Origin: Flavobacterium palustre | GTDB lineage: Bacteria > Bacteroidota > Bacteroidia > Flavobacteriales > Flavobacteriaceae | Length of the DNA stretch: 64,000 nt | NCBI RefSeq assembly: GCF_014639535.1 | Contig: NZ_BMGA01000002.1 | Span: 372,001 to 436,000 of the forward strand | Direction of reading: 5' to 3' | Shown: positions 18,951-28,273 of the stretch, piece by piece | Layout: every line of letters starts with the position of its first letter | Position numbering within the stretch: position 1 is the first letter of the stretch | Notes under the pieces: model-generated | The model's input: the letters and a program-made list of their open reading frames with translations, nothing else | What the model was told of the DNA's origin: nothing | Database searches by the model: none | Program-made: the position numbers and the translations under genes

Positions 18951-20260
18951 TGAGTCACTTAATAAACAAAATTATAGCCTACATTAATCTAAATAAGGGA
19001 GAAGAAGATAAATCCAAAGTTTTAGATAATGTCAAAGCAAATATATCATTCAGAGGTTCAAATCTATGGATTTTAGCCTGTGCTATCGTAGTAGCCTCTG
19101 TAGGTTTGAATGTCAATTCTACGGCTGTAATTATTGGTGCAATGCTTATTTCTCCTTTAATGGGACCTATTGTTGGAGCAGGATTTGGACTTGGAATATA
19201 TGATTTTGGATTATTAAAAAGATCTCTAAAAAACCTCTTAATAGCTACTATTGTAAGTTTATTAGTTTCTGCTATTTATTTTTATATCAGTCCGTTTAAA
19301 GAGACCCAACCCGAACTTTTATCCAGAACATCTCCTAATATTTATGATATTCTTATTGCTTTCTTTGGTGGTTTAGTTGGCGCAATTGCCATCACCAGAG
19401 TAGAAAAAGGAAATCCTATCCCCGGAGTTGCTATTGCTACGGCTTTAATGCCTCCTTTATGTACAGCAGGCTACGGACTGGCAACTGCAAATTATAAATT
19501 CTTTTTGGGAGCATTGTACCTCTACTCGATTAACTGTATATTCATCTGTATTTCTACATTTTTCATTGTCAAATTTTTAGATTATCCTATAAAAAAACAA
19601 TTGGATGAGAAAAATCAAAAAAAAGTAAAATATTCTATTACTTTCCTGCTAATCATTTTTATTATTCCCAGTATTTATTTTGCCTATCAGTTATTTGAAG
19701 AAAAAAAATACAAACAACAAATTACTCTTTTTACCGAAAATGAATTTACCAACAAAGGTATCACTATAGTTTACCAAAAAACAAAATTCAATAAAAATCC
19801 TAAAACTCTGGAATTAGGTTTTCTTTCTAAACGTTTTACGGCCGAAGAAATCAGGGAACTCAATAACAATTTGAAAAATTACGAATTATACAATACCAAA
19901 CTCATCATAAAACAAGACACGACTGATTTAAAGAATGATATTTTAAATGAAATTAATTCTAATAAGTCAGCTTTAAGTCAAAAAGATATTACTATCCTAA
20001 ATTTGAGGAAACAAATTGAGGCTAACCGATACGAAAACAAAGCATTATTAGCCGAAATAAAGATTTTATTTCCTACTATCGAAAATGTATCTGTTTCCAA
20101 TCATCGTTTTAATGAAAATACCGATAGTCTAAAAGTTATTCCGGTACTTATTTATGAAAGTAAAAAAGAGATTTCGACATCTGACAAAACAAAATTAATA
20201 CTCTGGCTGCAAAAACGATTATCTAAAAAACAATTCGAAATTTACCGCCAAAACGAATAA
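18950..20260 (+). CDS. DUF389 membrane protein
   Basis: 436 residues. The N-terminal half (about 30-245) has six hydrophobic segments with GLNVNSTAVIIGAMLISPLMGP and GVAIATALMPPLCTAG, hallmarks of the DUF389/TIGR00341 family. The C-terminal part after residue 250 is soluble, with a helical stretch around 330-370, and is likely periplasmic or cytosolic. Function unknown. It is coupled by a one-base overlap to nhaA, so a link to ion homeostasis is possible. Confidence 0.85.
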   Translation: MSHLINKIIAYINLNKGEEDKSKVLDNVKANISFRGSNLWILACAIVVASVGLNVNSTAVIIGAMLISPLMGPIVGAGFGLGIYDFGLLKRSLKNLLIATIVSLLVSAIYFYISPFKETQPELLSRTSPNIYDILIAFFGGLVGAIAITRVEKGNPIPGVAIATALMPPLCTAGYGLATANYKFFLGALYLYSINCIFICISTFFIVKFLDYPIKKQLDEKNQKKVKYSITFLLIIFIIPSIYFAYQLFEEKKYKQQITLFTENEFTNKGITIVYQKTKFNKNPKTLELGFLSKRFTAEEIRELNNNLKNYELYNTKLIIKQDTTDLKNDILNEINSNKSALSQKDITILNLRKQIEANRYENKALLAEIKILFPTIENVSVSNHRFNENTDSLKVIPVLIYESKKEISTSDKTKLILWLQKRLSKKQFEIYRQNE

Positions 20261-20290
20261 AACGCTTGGTATTTAAAAACTTTAATAATC

Positions 20291-20899
20291 ATGGATCTGT
20301 TTCATCCTGAATTTAACCCAAATATTAATCTATTGCCCAAAGACGGGACTGTATTGTACTATGGGAAAATCATGAATAATACTCAAGCAGATTACTTTTT
20401 TAATCGATTATTAGAAAATATCGAATGGAAAAATGACGAAGCGATTATTTTTGGGCAACTCATTACTACCAAACGAAAAGTAGCCTGGTATGGCGATACT
20501 AATTTTAAATACAGCTATTCTAAAATCACTAAAGAAGCGCTCTTTTGGACTTCGGAACTGAAAGAATTAAAAGCTTTGGTAGAAGAAAAAACCGGCGAAA
20601 CTTATAATTCCTGTTTACTTAATCTCTACCATGATGGCAGCGAAGGTATGGCCTGGCACAGCGATGGCGAAAAAGATTTGAAGAAAAACGGAGCGATTGC
20701 TTCATTGAGCTTTGGTGCTCAGAGAAAATTTGCTTTCAAGCACAAAACCACCAAAGAAAATGTTTCACTAATCTTAGAACACGGAAGTCTTTTGGTCATG
20801 AAAAACCAAACGCAAACCCACTGGCTGCACCACCTTCCTCCTACTACAAAAATCAACAAACCCAGAATTAACCTGACTTTTAGAACCATCGTTTCATAA
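20291..20899 (+). CDS. AlkB-type 2-oxoglutarate/Fe(II) dioxygenase (ALKBH2/3-like)
   Basis: 202 residues. Iron ligands are visible as His123-x-Asp125 (AWHSDGE) and His180 (HWLHHLP), and the 2-oxoglutarate arginines are in PRINLTFR (192-198). The opening substrate loop and the length resemble the ALKBH2/3 branch rather than E. coli AlkB itself. It probably repairs N-methyl damage in DNA or RNA. It is 30 nt after the DUF389 gene but unrelated in function. Confidence 0.9.
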   Translation: MDLFHPEFNPNINLLPKDGTVLYYGKIMNNTQADYFFNRLLENIEWKNDEAIIFGQLITTKRKVAWYGDTNFKYSYSKITKEALFWTSELKELKALVEEKTGETYNSCLLNLYHDGSEGMAWHSDGEKDLKKNGAIASLSFGAQRKFAFKHKTTKENVSLILEHGSLLVMKNQTQTHWLHHLPPTTKINKPRINLTFRTIVS

Positions 20900-21084
20900 T
20901 AAATTGTAATTTTTAAGAAGAGCTAAACCTTATTCAAATAAAAACCTACAAAAAACACTTAAAAACAATCCCTTGTTTAAGGAAAACAACTAATAAACAA
21001 CGCTTTTATTTTGTTTTTCAACAGACCTTTAGTATCTTTCCAATCGATTTAACCAATTTAAACAACCCTTAAACATTTAAAAAA

Positions 21085-23061
21085 ATGTTAGAAGAAATGA
21101 ATGATAACCTGCCTCAATCACCGAATGAAGCAGACGGAGGAAACTTAGCCACTGATGTTCAATCGAATAATCAGGCTACAACTGATCCTGAAATGGATAC
21201 TAATTCAGCCATAAAAGAGGCGGATGAAATAACGGAAATTTGTGAGAAGCAACAAGCTTTAAACGAAATTGAGGCTTCAAATGCCGAAGAGCATGAAGAT
21301 GAAACCTTAAAAGCACGCCATGAAATTCCAATGCTTGATTACGATACTTTATCGATGGAAGCATTAGTGAATGAATTGCAAAAACTCGTTTCGAATGAAA
21401 AAGTCATGTCGATACGTGATCATGTTGAAGAAATTAAAAAAGCTTTTTTCTCAAAATACAATCATTTTATTGAAGAGAAAAAAGAAGAATTCCATGCCGA
21501 AAATCCGGATTCAACGGAGGAATTTCAATATCATTTTCCATTAAAATCTAAATTTGACCAACTTTATAATTTATATAAGGATAATAAAAACACCCATTTT
21601 AAAAGTTTACAAAACAATCTAAAAACCAATTTAGAAACCCGTTTAGCTATTGTTGAAGAACTAAAAGAGCTGATTAATCCCAACGAAAACATCAAGGATA
21701 CCCTAAAACATTTTAACGAATTAAGAGAACGTTGGAAAAATGCCGGAGCAATCCCAAAAGACAAATACAACCACGTTTGGAACAATTACCACTTTCATGT
21801 TGAAAATTTTTATGATTATTTACACTTAGATCGCGAAGCCCGGGATTTAGATTTCAAACACAATTTGGAACAAAAACAAAAAATTATTGCGCGTGTAGAA
21901 GAATTACTTCATGAACAGGACATTAATAAAGCTTTTAGAGAATTGCAGGATTTACACCGAATTTGGAAAGAAGAAATTGGTCCTGTATCCAGAGAACATC
22001 GTGATATAATTTGGAATCAATTTAGTGATTTGACTAAAAAAATGCACGATAAACGTGAAATTTTATTTGAAAAAATAAGAGGAACCGAACAGGAAAATCT
22101 GGAGAAAAAGAAAGCTATTATAGCCCAAATTGAAGAATTGGCTACCATAAAAGTAAATGCACATCCGCAATGGCTGGTACAGATAGAAAAGGTGGAAGCA
22201 CTGAGAGAAAGTTTTTTCTCTACCGGAAAAGTACCCGCAGATGTAAATGAAGCCACCTGGGCGGCTTTTAAAACTGCTGTTAAAAATTTTAATACTTTTA
22301 AAAATTCATTTTACAAAGACATTAAAAAGGAACAAAACGAGAATCTTACTAAAAAAAATGCTCTTGTTGCCAAAGCAAATGAGTTAAAAGACAACGACGA
22401 TTTTGCAGCCACTACTCCAATCATGAAACAAATTCAGGAAGATTGGAAAAAAATAGGTCATGTTCCAAGAAAATATTCTGACAAAGTCTGGGCTGAGTTT
22501 AAAGAAGCCTGTAACCACTATTTTGACAGATTAAAAGAACAAAAAAGTGAAGAAAACGCCGGAGAAATGGAAGCTTTTGATAAAAAGAAAGCTTATCTGG
22601 AAACCTTAAAAGAATTCCAACTTATTGGCGAACACAAAACCGATTTAGATGCCATAAAACAGCATATTGAAAATTGGAAATCTTTTGGGAAAGTACCTTT
22701 TACAAGAAGACACATCGAAGGAAAATTCAATAAAATACTGGATGCACTTTTTGACAAATTAAGTTTGAGCAAAAAGGATTCAGACATGATGCGTTTTGCA
22801 AACAAATTAGAAAATCTTTCCGAAGGTGGTGATAACCGAAAACTGGAAAACGAAAAGATTTTTATCATCCGTAAAATTGAAGAAGTACAGAACGAAATTT
22901 TCCAATTGGAAAATAACATTCAGTTTTTCACCAATACCAAGAACGCTAAAAAAGAAAACTCAATTGTTTTAGAAGTCCGCAAAAACATTGCTATCCACAA
23001 AGAAAGCCTGGATATCTGGAAAGAAAAACTAAAACAACTTAGAAACCTGAATCAGGAATAG
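21085..23061 (+). CDS. DUF349 domain protein
   Basis: 658 residues, highly charged and almost wholly helical, with at least five tandem DUF349-type units of about 70 residues, each with a tryptophan motif such as RERWKNAGAIPK, LHRIWKEEIGPV and IQEDWKKIGHVP. The first 100 residues are acidic and probably disordered. A coiled coil closes the protein (about 600-655). DUF349 proteins are nucleic-acid or envelope associated in some bacteria, but the function here is not known. It is a single gene with a strong hairpin terminator. Confidence 0.85.
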   Translation: MLEEMNDNLPQSPNEADGGNLATDVQSNNQATTDPEMDTNSAIKEADEITEICEKQQALNEIEASNAEEHEDETLKARHEIPMLDYDTLSMEALVNELQKLVSNEKVMSIRDHVEEIKKAFFSKYNHFIEEKKEEFHAENPDSTEEFQYHFPLKSKFDQLYNLYKDNKNTHFKSLQNNLKTNLETRLAIVEELKELINPNENIKDTLKHFNELRERWKNAGAIPKDKYNHVWNNYHFHVENFYDYLHLDREARDLDFKHNLEQKQKIIARVEELLHEQDINKAFRELQDLHRIWKEEIGPVSREHRDIIWNQFSDLTKKMHDKREILFEKIRGTEQENLEKKKAIIAQIEELATIKVNAHPQWLVQIEKVEALRESFFSTGKVPADVNEATWAAFKTAVKNFNTFKNSFYKDIKKEQNENLTKKNALVAKANELKDNDDFAATTPIMKQIQEDWKKIGHVPRKYSDKVWAEFKEACNHYFDRLKEQKSEENAGEMEAFDKKKAYLETLKEFQLIGEHKTDLDAIKQHIENWKSFGKVPFTRRHIEGKFNKILDALFDKLSLSKKDSDMMRFANKLENLSEGGDNRKLENEKIFIIRKIEEVQNEIFQLENNIQFFTNTKNAKKENSIVLEVRKNIAIHKESLDIWKEKLKQLRNLNQE

Positions 23062-23107
23062 ATTTATATTTCAGAAGGCAGATTTTAGATTTTAGACTTA
23101 TAACAAG

Positions 23108-23136
23108 AAAGCGATTTTCAGTTTGAAAATCGCTTT
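23108..23136 (+). terminator. Rho-independent terminator after the DUF349 gene
   Basis: AAAGCGATTTTCA (23108-23120) and TGAAAATCGCTTT (23124-23136) form a perfect 13-bp stem with a GTT loop, followed by TTTT to 23140. Confidence 0.85.
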
Positions 23137-23200
23137 TTTTATTCATGCTATTTACAAAAACAACTGCCTTCTACATAATGAACACTACCTTCAAACTTCT

Positions 23201-23216
23201 CCCGATGGCAATCGGG
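23201..23216. repeat. CCCGAT-type palindromic repeat
   Basis: CCCGATGGCAATCGGG has 6-bp perfect arms (CCCGAT/ATCGGG) around a GGCA centre. It is a variant of the 16-bp core of the palindrome seen inside ccoG at 44111-44128, and belongs to a palindromic word class frequent in Flavobacteriia. Confidence 0.6.
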
Positions 23217-23239
23217 GCTCCTAACTTAATTTCATAACC

Positions 23240-23253
23240 ATGATAATTGTCAT
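23240..23253. promoter_or_regulatory. Fnr-type box at the hemN promoter
   Basis: ATGATAATTGTCAT has the arms ATGA and TCAT six bases apart. Its centre (23246.5) is 29.5 bp upstream of the first base of the -7 element of hemN. The same box with the same spacing is seen at ccoS and ccoI. With a start site about five bases after the -7 element, the box would be centred near -41.5, a classic activator position. Confidence 0.65.
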
Positions 23254-23275
23254 TTTAATTCGTTCCAAATCAAAC

Positions 23276-23283
23276 TACTTTTG
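23276..23283 (+). promoter_or_regulatory. -7 element of the hemN promoter
   Basis: TACTTTTG matches the flavobacterial TAnnTTTG element. No TTG lies at the normal distance (the nearest is 26 bp away), which fits an activator-dependent promoter. The start codon follows 20 bases later. Confidence 0.55.
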
Positions 23284-23303
23284 GTCTATTAAAAAGATGT
23301 ATC

Positions 23304-24668
23304 ATGAAAAATTCTTTGATTCAAAAATACAATGTACCAGGTCCCCGATACACTAGTTATCCTACGGTTCCTTACTGGAATGAAGTCGATTTCACCTATC
23401 AGGATTGGGTTTCATCTTTAAAAAAAGCATTCATAGAAAGCAATACTACAGAAGGAATTAGTTTATACATCCATCTTCCTTTTTGCGAAAGCCTCTGTAC
23501 TTTTTGCGGTTGTAACAAACGAATTACGAAAAATCATAATGTAGAATCACCTTACATTCAAGCTGTTTTAAAAGAGTGGAATTTGTATTGCGAACTGCTT
23601 GATGAAAAACCGATTATCAAAGAAATCCATTTAGGAGGCGGAACGCCTACCTTTTTTTCGACTGAAAATCTCGAAGATTTAATCAACGGAATTTTTACTA
23701 AAGCCGTTAGAGCCAAAAATTACGAATTTAGTTTTGAAGGTCACCCTAACAACACTACTCATGCACACTTAAAAAAACTCTATGATTTAGGTTTTAGAAG
23801 AGTGAGCTTTGGCGTTCAGGATTATTCTGAAAAAGTACAAAAAGCCATTCATCGCGAGCAGCCTTTCCATAATGTAGCCAAAGTAACTTTTTGGGCAAGA
23901 GAAATTGGTTATACTTCTATTGGTCACGACATCATTTTTGGATTACCTTTCCAAAGAATAGAAGATGTAGTGGACACCATTGAAAAAACGAAATCTCTCC
24001 AACCTGACCGACTCGCATTTTACAGCTATGCTCATGTGCCTTGGATAAAAGGAAACGGACAGCGTGGATTTAAAGACGAAGATATTCCTAAAGATGAGGA
24101 AAAAAGAATTTTATACCAGATAGGCAAAGAATTATTGCAAAAAAATGGCTATCACGAAATTGGTATGGATCATTTTGCACTGGAAACCGATAGTTTGTAT
24201 CAATCATTCCAAAACGGTCAATTACACCGTAATTTCATGGGGTACAGCTCTTCAAAAACCCAACTAATGATTGGGCTGGGCGTTTCATCAATTAGTGACA
24301 GTTGGTATAGTTTTGCCCAAAACGAAAAAAATCTGGAAGATTATTATAAAGTTTTAGCAAAAAATAAACTCCCTATTTTCAGAGGGCATTTACTAACAGA
24401 AGAAGATCTTATCATTAGAAAACACATTCTGAATTTAATGTGCCAATTTGAAACCAGTTGGGATAAAAAGGACACTTATTTCAAAGAAATTCCGGAAGTT
24501 TTAGAACAATTAAAAGAAATGGAAAAAGACAAAATTTTGATTATCAAAGAAAATGGCATCCAGGTAACAGATAAAGGCAAAGCCTATGTTAGAAACATCT
24601 GTATGGCTTTTGATTTACATTTAAAACGAAAAGCCCCTGAGACCGCCTTGTTTTCGATGACGATATAA
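23304..24668 (+). CDS. hemN: Oxygen-independent coproporphyrinogen III oxidase HemN
   Basis: 454 residues. It is a radical SAM enzyme with cysteines 61, 65, 68 and 70 in LPFCESLCTFCGCNKR, giving the 4Fe-4S cluster pattern CxxxCxxCxC of HemN. GGGTPTF and FEGHPNNTT follow. It converts coproporphyrinogen III to protoporphyrinogen IX for haem synthesis when oxygen is low. The upstream Fnr-type box fits anaerobic induction, in step with the cbb3 oxidase that needs haem. Closed by a bidirectional terminator. Confidence 0.95.
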   Translation: MKNSLIQKYNVPGPRYTSYPTVPYWNEVDFTYQDWVSSLKKAFIESNTTEGISLYIHLPFCESLCTFCGCNKRITKNHNVESPYIQAVLKEWNLYCELLDEKPIIKEIHLGGGTPTFFSTENLEDLINGIFTKAVRAKNYEFSFEGHPNNTTHAHLKKLYDLGFRRVSFGVQDYSEKVQKAIHREQPFHNVAKVTFWAREIGYTSIGHDIIFGLPFQRIEDVVDTIEKTKSLQPDRLAFYSYAHVPWIKGNGQRGFKDEDIPKDEEKRILYQIGKELLQKNGYHEIGMDHFALETDSLYQSFQNGQLHRNFMGYSSSKTQLMIGLGVSSISDSWYSFAQNEKNLEDYYKVLAKNKLPIFRGHLLTEEDLIIRKHILNLMCQFETSWDKKDTYFKEIPEVLEQLKEMEKDKILIIKENGIQVTDKGKAYVRNICMAFDLHLKRKAPETALFSMTI

Positions 24669-24719
24669 TCTAAAACTTAAAATTTTCTTTCGTCAAGATA
24701 ACAATACCTCTAAAACTAC

Positions 24720-24769
24720 ACTGCCACACAAAAAGAAATTTTACAAAGTCAATCTTTTAGTGTGGCAGT
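24720..24769. terminator. Bidirectional terminator between hemN and a lipoprotein gene
   Basis: ACTGCCACACAAAAAG (24720-24735) pairs with CTTTTAGTGTGGCAGT (24754-24769) with one mismatch and an 18-base loop, followed by TTTATT. It stands between two convergent genes. Confidence 0.65.
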
Positions 24770-24804
24770 TTTATTAAAATGTACAATAAGAAACTATTTG
24801 TATC

Positions 24805-25281
24805 TTATTTATCGACACAGTCAACAGTTAAAAATTTGTATTTCACACGGTCAAAATCTATCGGTGCTCCCTTAGCAAAATAGGAACGTCCCAAATAGGT
24901 TTCTATTTTTCCATTTCCTAAAATCAGCGTGTCGCCTCTCTTTAGTATTGCCAGCGGATTTTTGAATGTGGCGTTTTCATTTTTCCCCTGTATAAAGCTA
25001 TAATCGGCAAATAAAGTATCTCCGCGGAATTCCCCTTCAATATCCCCTGTTTTTTCGGACATTGCATACATTTTCATTACCATACTTCCGCTTATTTTAC
25101 CATCTTTTAAAGTGTTTATTTTTAAATCAATGGTGTCTTTATCATACAATGCCTGGTAGCAGTTTACACTAATTGGTTTTTCAGCCTTAGTGGCTTCTTT
25201 AGTATCGTTTGCTTTTTCATTTTTACAGCTTTGGAAACCAATGGAAACCAACAACAAACAACTTAAACCCAGATTTTTCAT
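24805..25281 (-). CDS. Small lipoprotein of unknown function
   Basis: 158 residues with a lipoprotein signal peptide; the lipobox is IGFQSC, cysteine at 19. The mature part is rich in charged and aromatic residues and looks like a single beta-rich domain (IDLKINTLKDGKISGSMVMK, then LFADYSFIQG). No family is recognised. It is a single gene, convergent with hemN. Probably anchored in the outer or inner membrane and facing the periplasm. Confidence 0.75.
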   Translation of the reverse strand: MKNLGLSCLLLVSIGFQSCKNEKANDTKEATKAEKPISVNCYQALYDKDTIDLKINTLKDGKISGSMVMKMYAMSEKTGDIEGEFRGDTLFADYSFIQGKNENATFKNPLAILKRGDTLILGNGKIETYLGRSYFAKGAPIDFDRVKYKFLTVDCVDK

Positions 25282-25443
25282 AGCATTACTATTTTAGTTA
25301 TATAATTATAAGAATTGTAGTTACTAATTTACACATAAATTAGACATTCTAACGATTGCTTTAGATTTTCTATCAAAAAAAAACACAGCAAATCTAAGAT
25401 TTAGCTTCAATTTACTAAACTATTATTTCGTATTTTTAATGCT

Positions 25444-26076
25444 ATGATTCCTTTTAAAACAATCAATCATCTTCTATTTATGGAACTTTTAGAACAAATC
25501 GCAAAAAAGGGATTAATAATTGCCCGGGCAAATGGTCTTTTTGACCTGCCGGAAAATTATCACATTCCTAATGAAGATAACATACTAAAAGAATTCCTGA
25601 AAAATCAGTTATTCAATCTTTGCAAATTCTACACATTAGAACACTTTTTTAGTCAGGAGAATTTATTTATTCGGGCCTTTGTTTATACCTATGGCAAAGG
25701 ATTTGAATATACTATTGCCCATATAATTGGTAAACCATTAGAGAGAATCACATATAATTTTGACGATTGTATGACTGCTAACGGACTCAAAACGCTACCC
25801 AATGCTATCAGAAAAAATGCCGATGACAAAATTTATATTATCCGTGAAATGTTTACCGAAATGTTTGAAGCTTCACGGGAAAAAGAACGCCAACTTACTG
25901 CAGCCGGAATCTCATTTGAAGATTGTATGTTTCAAATTTTAAACACCGCTTTTTTTATCGGACAAAGAGTCGCTACTTCTGTAAAATTGGATTCCCAAAC
26001 AACCATCACACTAAATTTTGACACCGAAGATTCTTTGTACGATTATGGAAACTACGACAAAAAATATTCTATATAA
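25444..26076 (+). CDS. Conserved hypothetical cytosolic protein
   Basis: 210 residues with no signal peptide or membrane helix. The start is either ATG 25444 or ATG 25480 (MELLEQIAKKG), which looks more natural. Composition is mixed helical, with no catalytic motif I can name. It is convergent with the cysteine desulfurase gene, and stop codons lie two bases apart. Function unknown. Confidence 0.65.
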   Translation: MIPFKTINHLLFMELLEQIAKKGLIIARANGLFDLPENYHIPNEDNILKEFLKNQLFNLCKFYTLEHFFSQENLFIRAFVYTYGKGFEYTIAHIIGKPLERITYNFDDCMTANGLKTLPNAIRKNADDKIYIIREMFTEMFEASREKERQLTAAGISFEDCMFQILNTAFFIGQRVATSVKLDSQTTITLNFDTEDSLYDYGNYDKKYSI

Positions 26077-26078
26077 AT

Positions 26079-27203
26079 TTATACTGTTTTCAAAGCTTCA
26101 ATCAAACCGTCAATATCTTCTTTTGTATTATAATGACTGAGTGAAATTCGCAAACTGGGTTTTCTGATTAAATTGTCCGAAAGAATTTCAGCCAGTACAT
26201 GAGACGGTCTGATACTCCCGCTCTGACAGGCACTACCGCGAGAAACGGCGATCCCCCGTATATCCAGATGGAACAAAATCATTGCTGTTTTTTCCTCTGA
26301 AAAAGGCAATAGTACATTTACAATATTGTAAAACCCATTGCTGTCTCCATTAATTGCAAAACCCGAAAAGTTTTTCTCCAGTTGTTCAATCAGATAGTTC
26401 TTAATTGAACTAATCTGTTCTTTTTCTTGTTCTAAATTGGCATAAGAAATCTCCAAAGCCTTTGCCATACCGGCAATTTGATGAACTGCTTCGGTTCCTG
26501 CACGCAAGCCTTTTTCTTGTTCACCTCCATAAAATAAGGGTTGCAAAGCCGAATTTTTTCTAACAAATGCAAACCCAACCCCTTTAGGTCCATGAAATTT
26601 ATGTGCACTAGCCAGGATAAAATCAACTGTTGTTGCCTGCAAATCGATTTTCATTTTTCCCATCGATTGTACGGTATCAGAATGAAAAAGGGCGTTGTAC
26701 TGCCTGCATATCAATCCCACCCGTTCCAGATCTAAAATGGTTCCTATCTCGTTATTAACGTGCATTAAACTCACTAATGTTTTTACTTCCTGCGAAAGTA
26801 AATCTGACAAATGAGTCAAATCGATTCCTCCATTTGGTAACAGATTTACATAATCTACCTGAATCGAAAATTCTTTTTTCAAAGCTTCAATGGTAAGCAA
26901 AACAGCATGATGTTCAATTTTACTGCTAATAATTCGTTTTACTTTCAAATCCTGAACAGCCGAACGCAAAATCCAGTTATTCGCTTCTGTTCCTCCGGAA
27001 GTAAAAATAATTTCCTGAGCACTTACATTGAGTTGTTTAGCAATGGACTTTCGGGAAAGTTCGAGTATGTTTTTAGCATTACGACCAAAACTGTGAGTAG
27101 AAGAAGGGTTTCCATAATCCTCCGTCATCACTTTAGTTATTTCCTGAATAACTTCTGGTCGTATTGCGGTGGTAGATGCGTTATCGAGGTATATTTTTTT
27201 CAT
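26079..27203 (-). CDS. Cysteine desulfurase (NifS/IscS type, class I)
   Basis: 374 residues from ATG 27203; a longer frame begins at 27227, but that part precedes a promoter element. It is a PLP-dependent aminotransferase-fold enzyme that takes sulfur from cysteine for Fe-S clusters and thiolated tRNA. Lys202 in SAHKFHGPKG binds PLP and Cys326 in SRGSACQSGS accepts sulfur. It stands alone, with no isc or suf genes next to it, so it may serve tRNA thiolation or other sulfur delivery. The -7 element TAACTTTG (27216 to 27209) leaves only five bases before the ATG, so the mRNA may be leaderless. Confidence 0.9.
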   Translation of the reverse strand: MKKIYLDNASTTAIRPEVIQEITKVMTEDYGNPSSTHSFGRNAKNILELSRKSIAKQLNVSAQEIIFTSGGTEANNWILRSAVQDLKVKRIISSKIEHHAVLLTIEALKKEFSIQVDYVNLLPNGGIDLTHLSDLLSQEVKTLVSLMHVNNEIGTILDLERVGLICRQYNALFHSDTVQSMGKMKIDLQATTVDFILASAHKFHGPKGVGFAFVRKNSALQPLFYGGEQEKGLRAGTEAVHQIAGMAKALEISYANLEQEKEQISSIKNYLIEQLEKNFSGFAINGDSNGFYNIVNVLLPFSEEKTAMILFHLDIRGIAVSRGSACQSGSIRPSHVLAEILSDNLIRKPSLRISLSHYNTKEDIDGLIEALKTV

Positions 27204-27208
27204 TGCTG

Positions 27209-27216
27209 CAAAGTTA
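27209..27216 (-). promoter_or_regulatory. -7 element of the cysteine desulfurase gene
   Basis: On the minus strand this reads TAACTTTG, matching TAnnTTTG. A TTG lies 15 bp further upstream (27232-27234). The ATG at 27203 follows only five bases after the element, which rules out the upstream ATG at 27227. Confidence 0.45.
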
Positions 27217-27285
27217 TAAAATATCAATTATCAAAAGCCTCATAAAATTTGTCATTTTTTGCCTATTTTTGTCAAAATTTTTAAA

Positions 27286-28254
27286 ATGAAAAAAGTCCTA
27301 AGCCTATTGGTTTTATTAGTATTAACAAATTCCTGTGATGACGGAAACTTAACACAAGAAGATATCAGCTTTGAAGATGTAAATACTCAGAGTTGCAGTG
27401 CAAATAACATTATCTATAAAATAAAAGAAAAAGAAGCCTTATTGCTAGAAATTCCAAAGACTACTTTTACCAGTGAACCTACTCCCGTAGGAGAACCTAT
27501 TGAACTAAATATCAACACTTCATCTAACAGAGTCGTGTATCGCTTTTATAACGGAACGGTAGCTGCTAATAATATTTGTGAAACTATTGCACCAGCAACA
27601 CCTGTTATTACTGACCAATGGACTGCTACCAGCGGTACAATCCAAATTGTAACTACTGCCGTCAAAACAACTAACGAAACAACTAATGCTACCCGAATTT
27701 CAGGTTACAATCATAACATTGTATTGAAAAACGTAACTTTTGCTAAAGCCAATGGAACTCAGGTTTACGAAACTTTCCCTTTTGGTGACTACACCACTTC
27801 GGCAACTAACTTAGCGTTTAACTTTGATCAAACCTTAGAAAAATGCAGTGCTTCAAATGAAGTTTATAATTTTAATACCAGTGAAGCTTTCATTTTAAAT
27901 ATTGATCCTAATTTAATTCTAAACGAAGCCACAGCACTTAATACTCCAAGAACAGGGCTTATAGGGAGCAGTACAAATGCTCTTACTTATCGCTTATTAA
28001 CAGGAGGGATAGTGACTGCCGATTATTTTTGTAATGCAACAACTCCTACAACTCCGGCTATCAGTCAGCAATGGACAGGCGTAGCTGGTGTAAGCGGTGT
28101 AAGTGGTATTATCGAAGTAACCACTACTACAAACGGACCTAATAGTTTTAAACACACTATAGTTTTGAAAAAAGTTTCTTTACAAAAAGGAAATAGTGAT
28201 TTTAGTCTTGGAGACAGTTATAGTTTAGGAGAATTATTTACTACAACTAATTAA
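27286..28254 (+). CDS. Lipoprotein with two tandem copies of an unknown domain
   Basis: 322 residues from ATG 27286 (an upstream TTG at 27259 is unlikely). A lipobox (LTNSC) gives a lipoprotein with cysteine 17. The mature part is two copies of a domain of about 130 residues, at about 35-185 and 190-322. Each copy shows the same order: a C-S-A-x-N motif, EA-x-L-x-I, YR, a single cysteine, a TP-rich QWT segment, an ITTT-type strand, and HxIVLKxVxxxKxN. The cysteines (one pair per copy) may form disulfides. No family recognised. Probably surface- or periplasm-exposed. Confidence 0.7.
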   Translation: MKKVLSLLVLLVLTNSCDDGNLTQEDISFEDVNTQSCSANNIIYKIKEKEALLLEIPKTTFTSEPTPVGEPIELNINTSSNRVVYRFYNGTVAANNICETIAPATPVITDQWTATSGTIQIVTTAVKTTNETTNATRISGYNHNIVLKNVTFAKANGTQVYETFPFGDYTTSATNLAFNFDQTLEKCSASNEVYNFNTSEAFILNIDPNLILNEATALNTPRTGLIGSSTNALTYRLLTGGIVTADYFCNATTPTTPAISQQWTGVAGVSGVSGIIEVTTTTNGPNSFKHTIVLKKVSLQKGNSDFSLGDSYSLGELFTTTN

Positions 28255-28273
28255 AAATCAAATAACTCAATAA

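Noticed and set aside
26541-26735. Small frames on the strand opposite the cysteine desulfurase and other large genes
   Set aside because: These are frames that mirror strong coding regions, without start signals, conservation or their own promoters.
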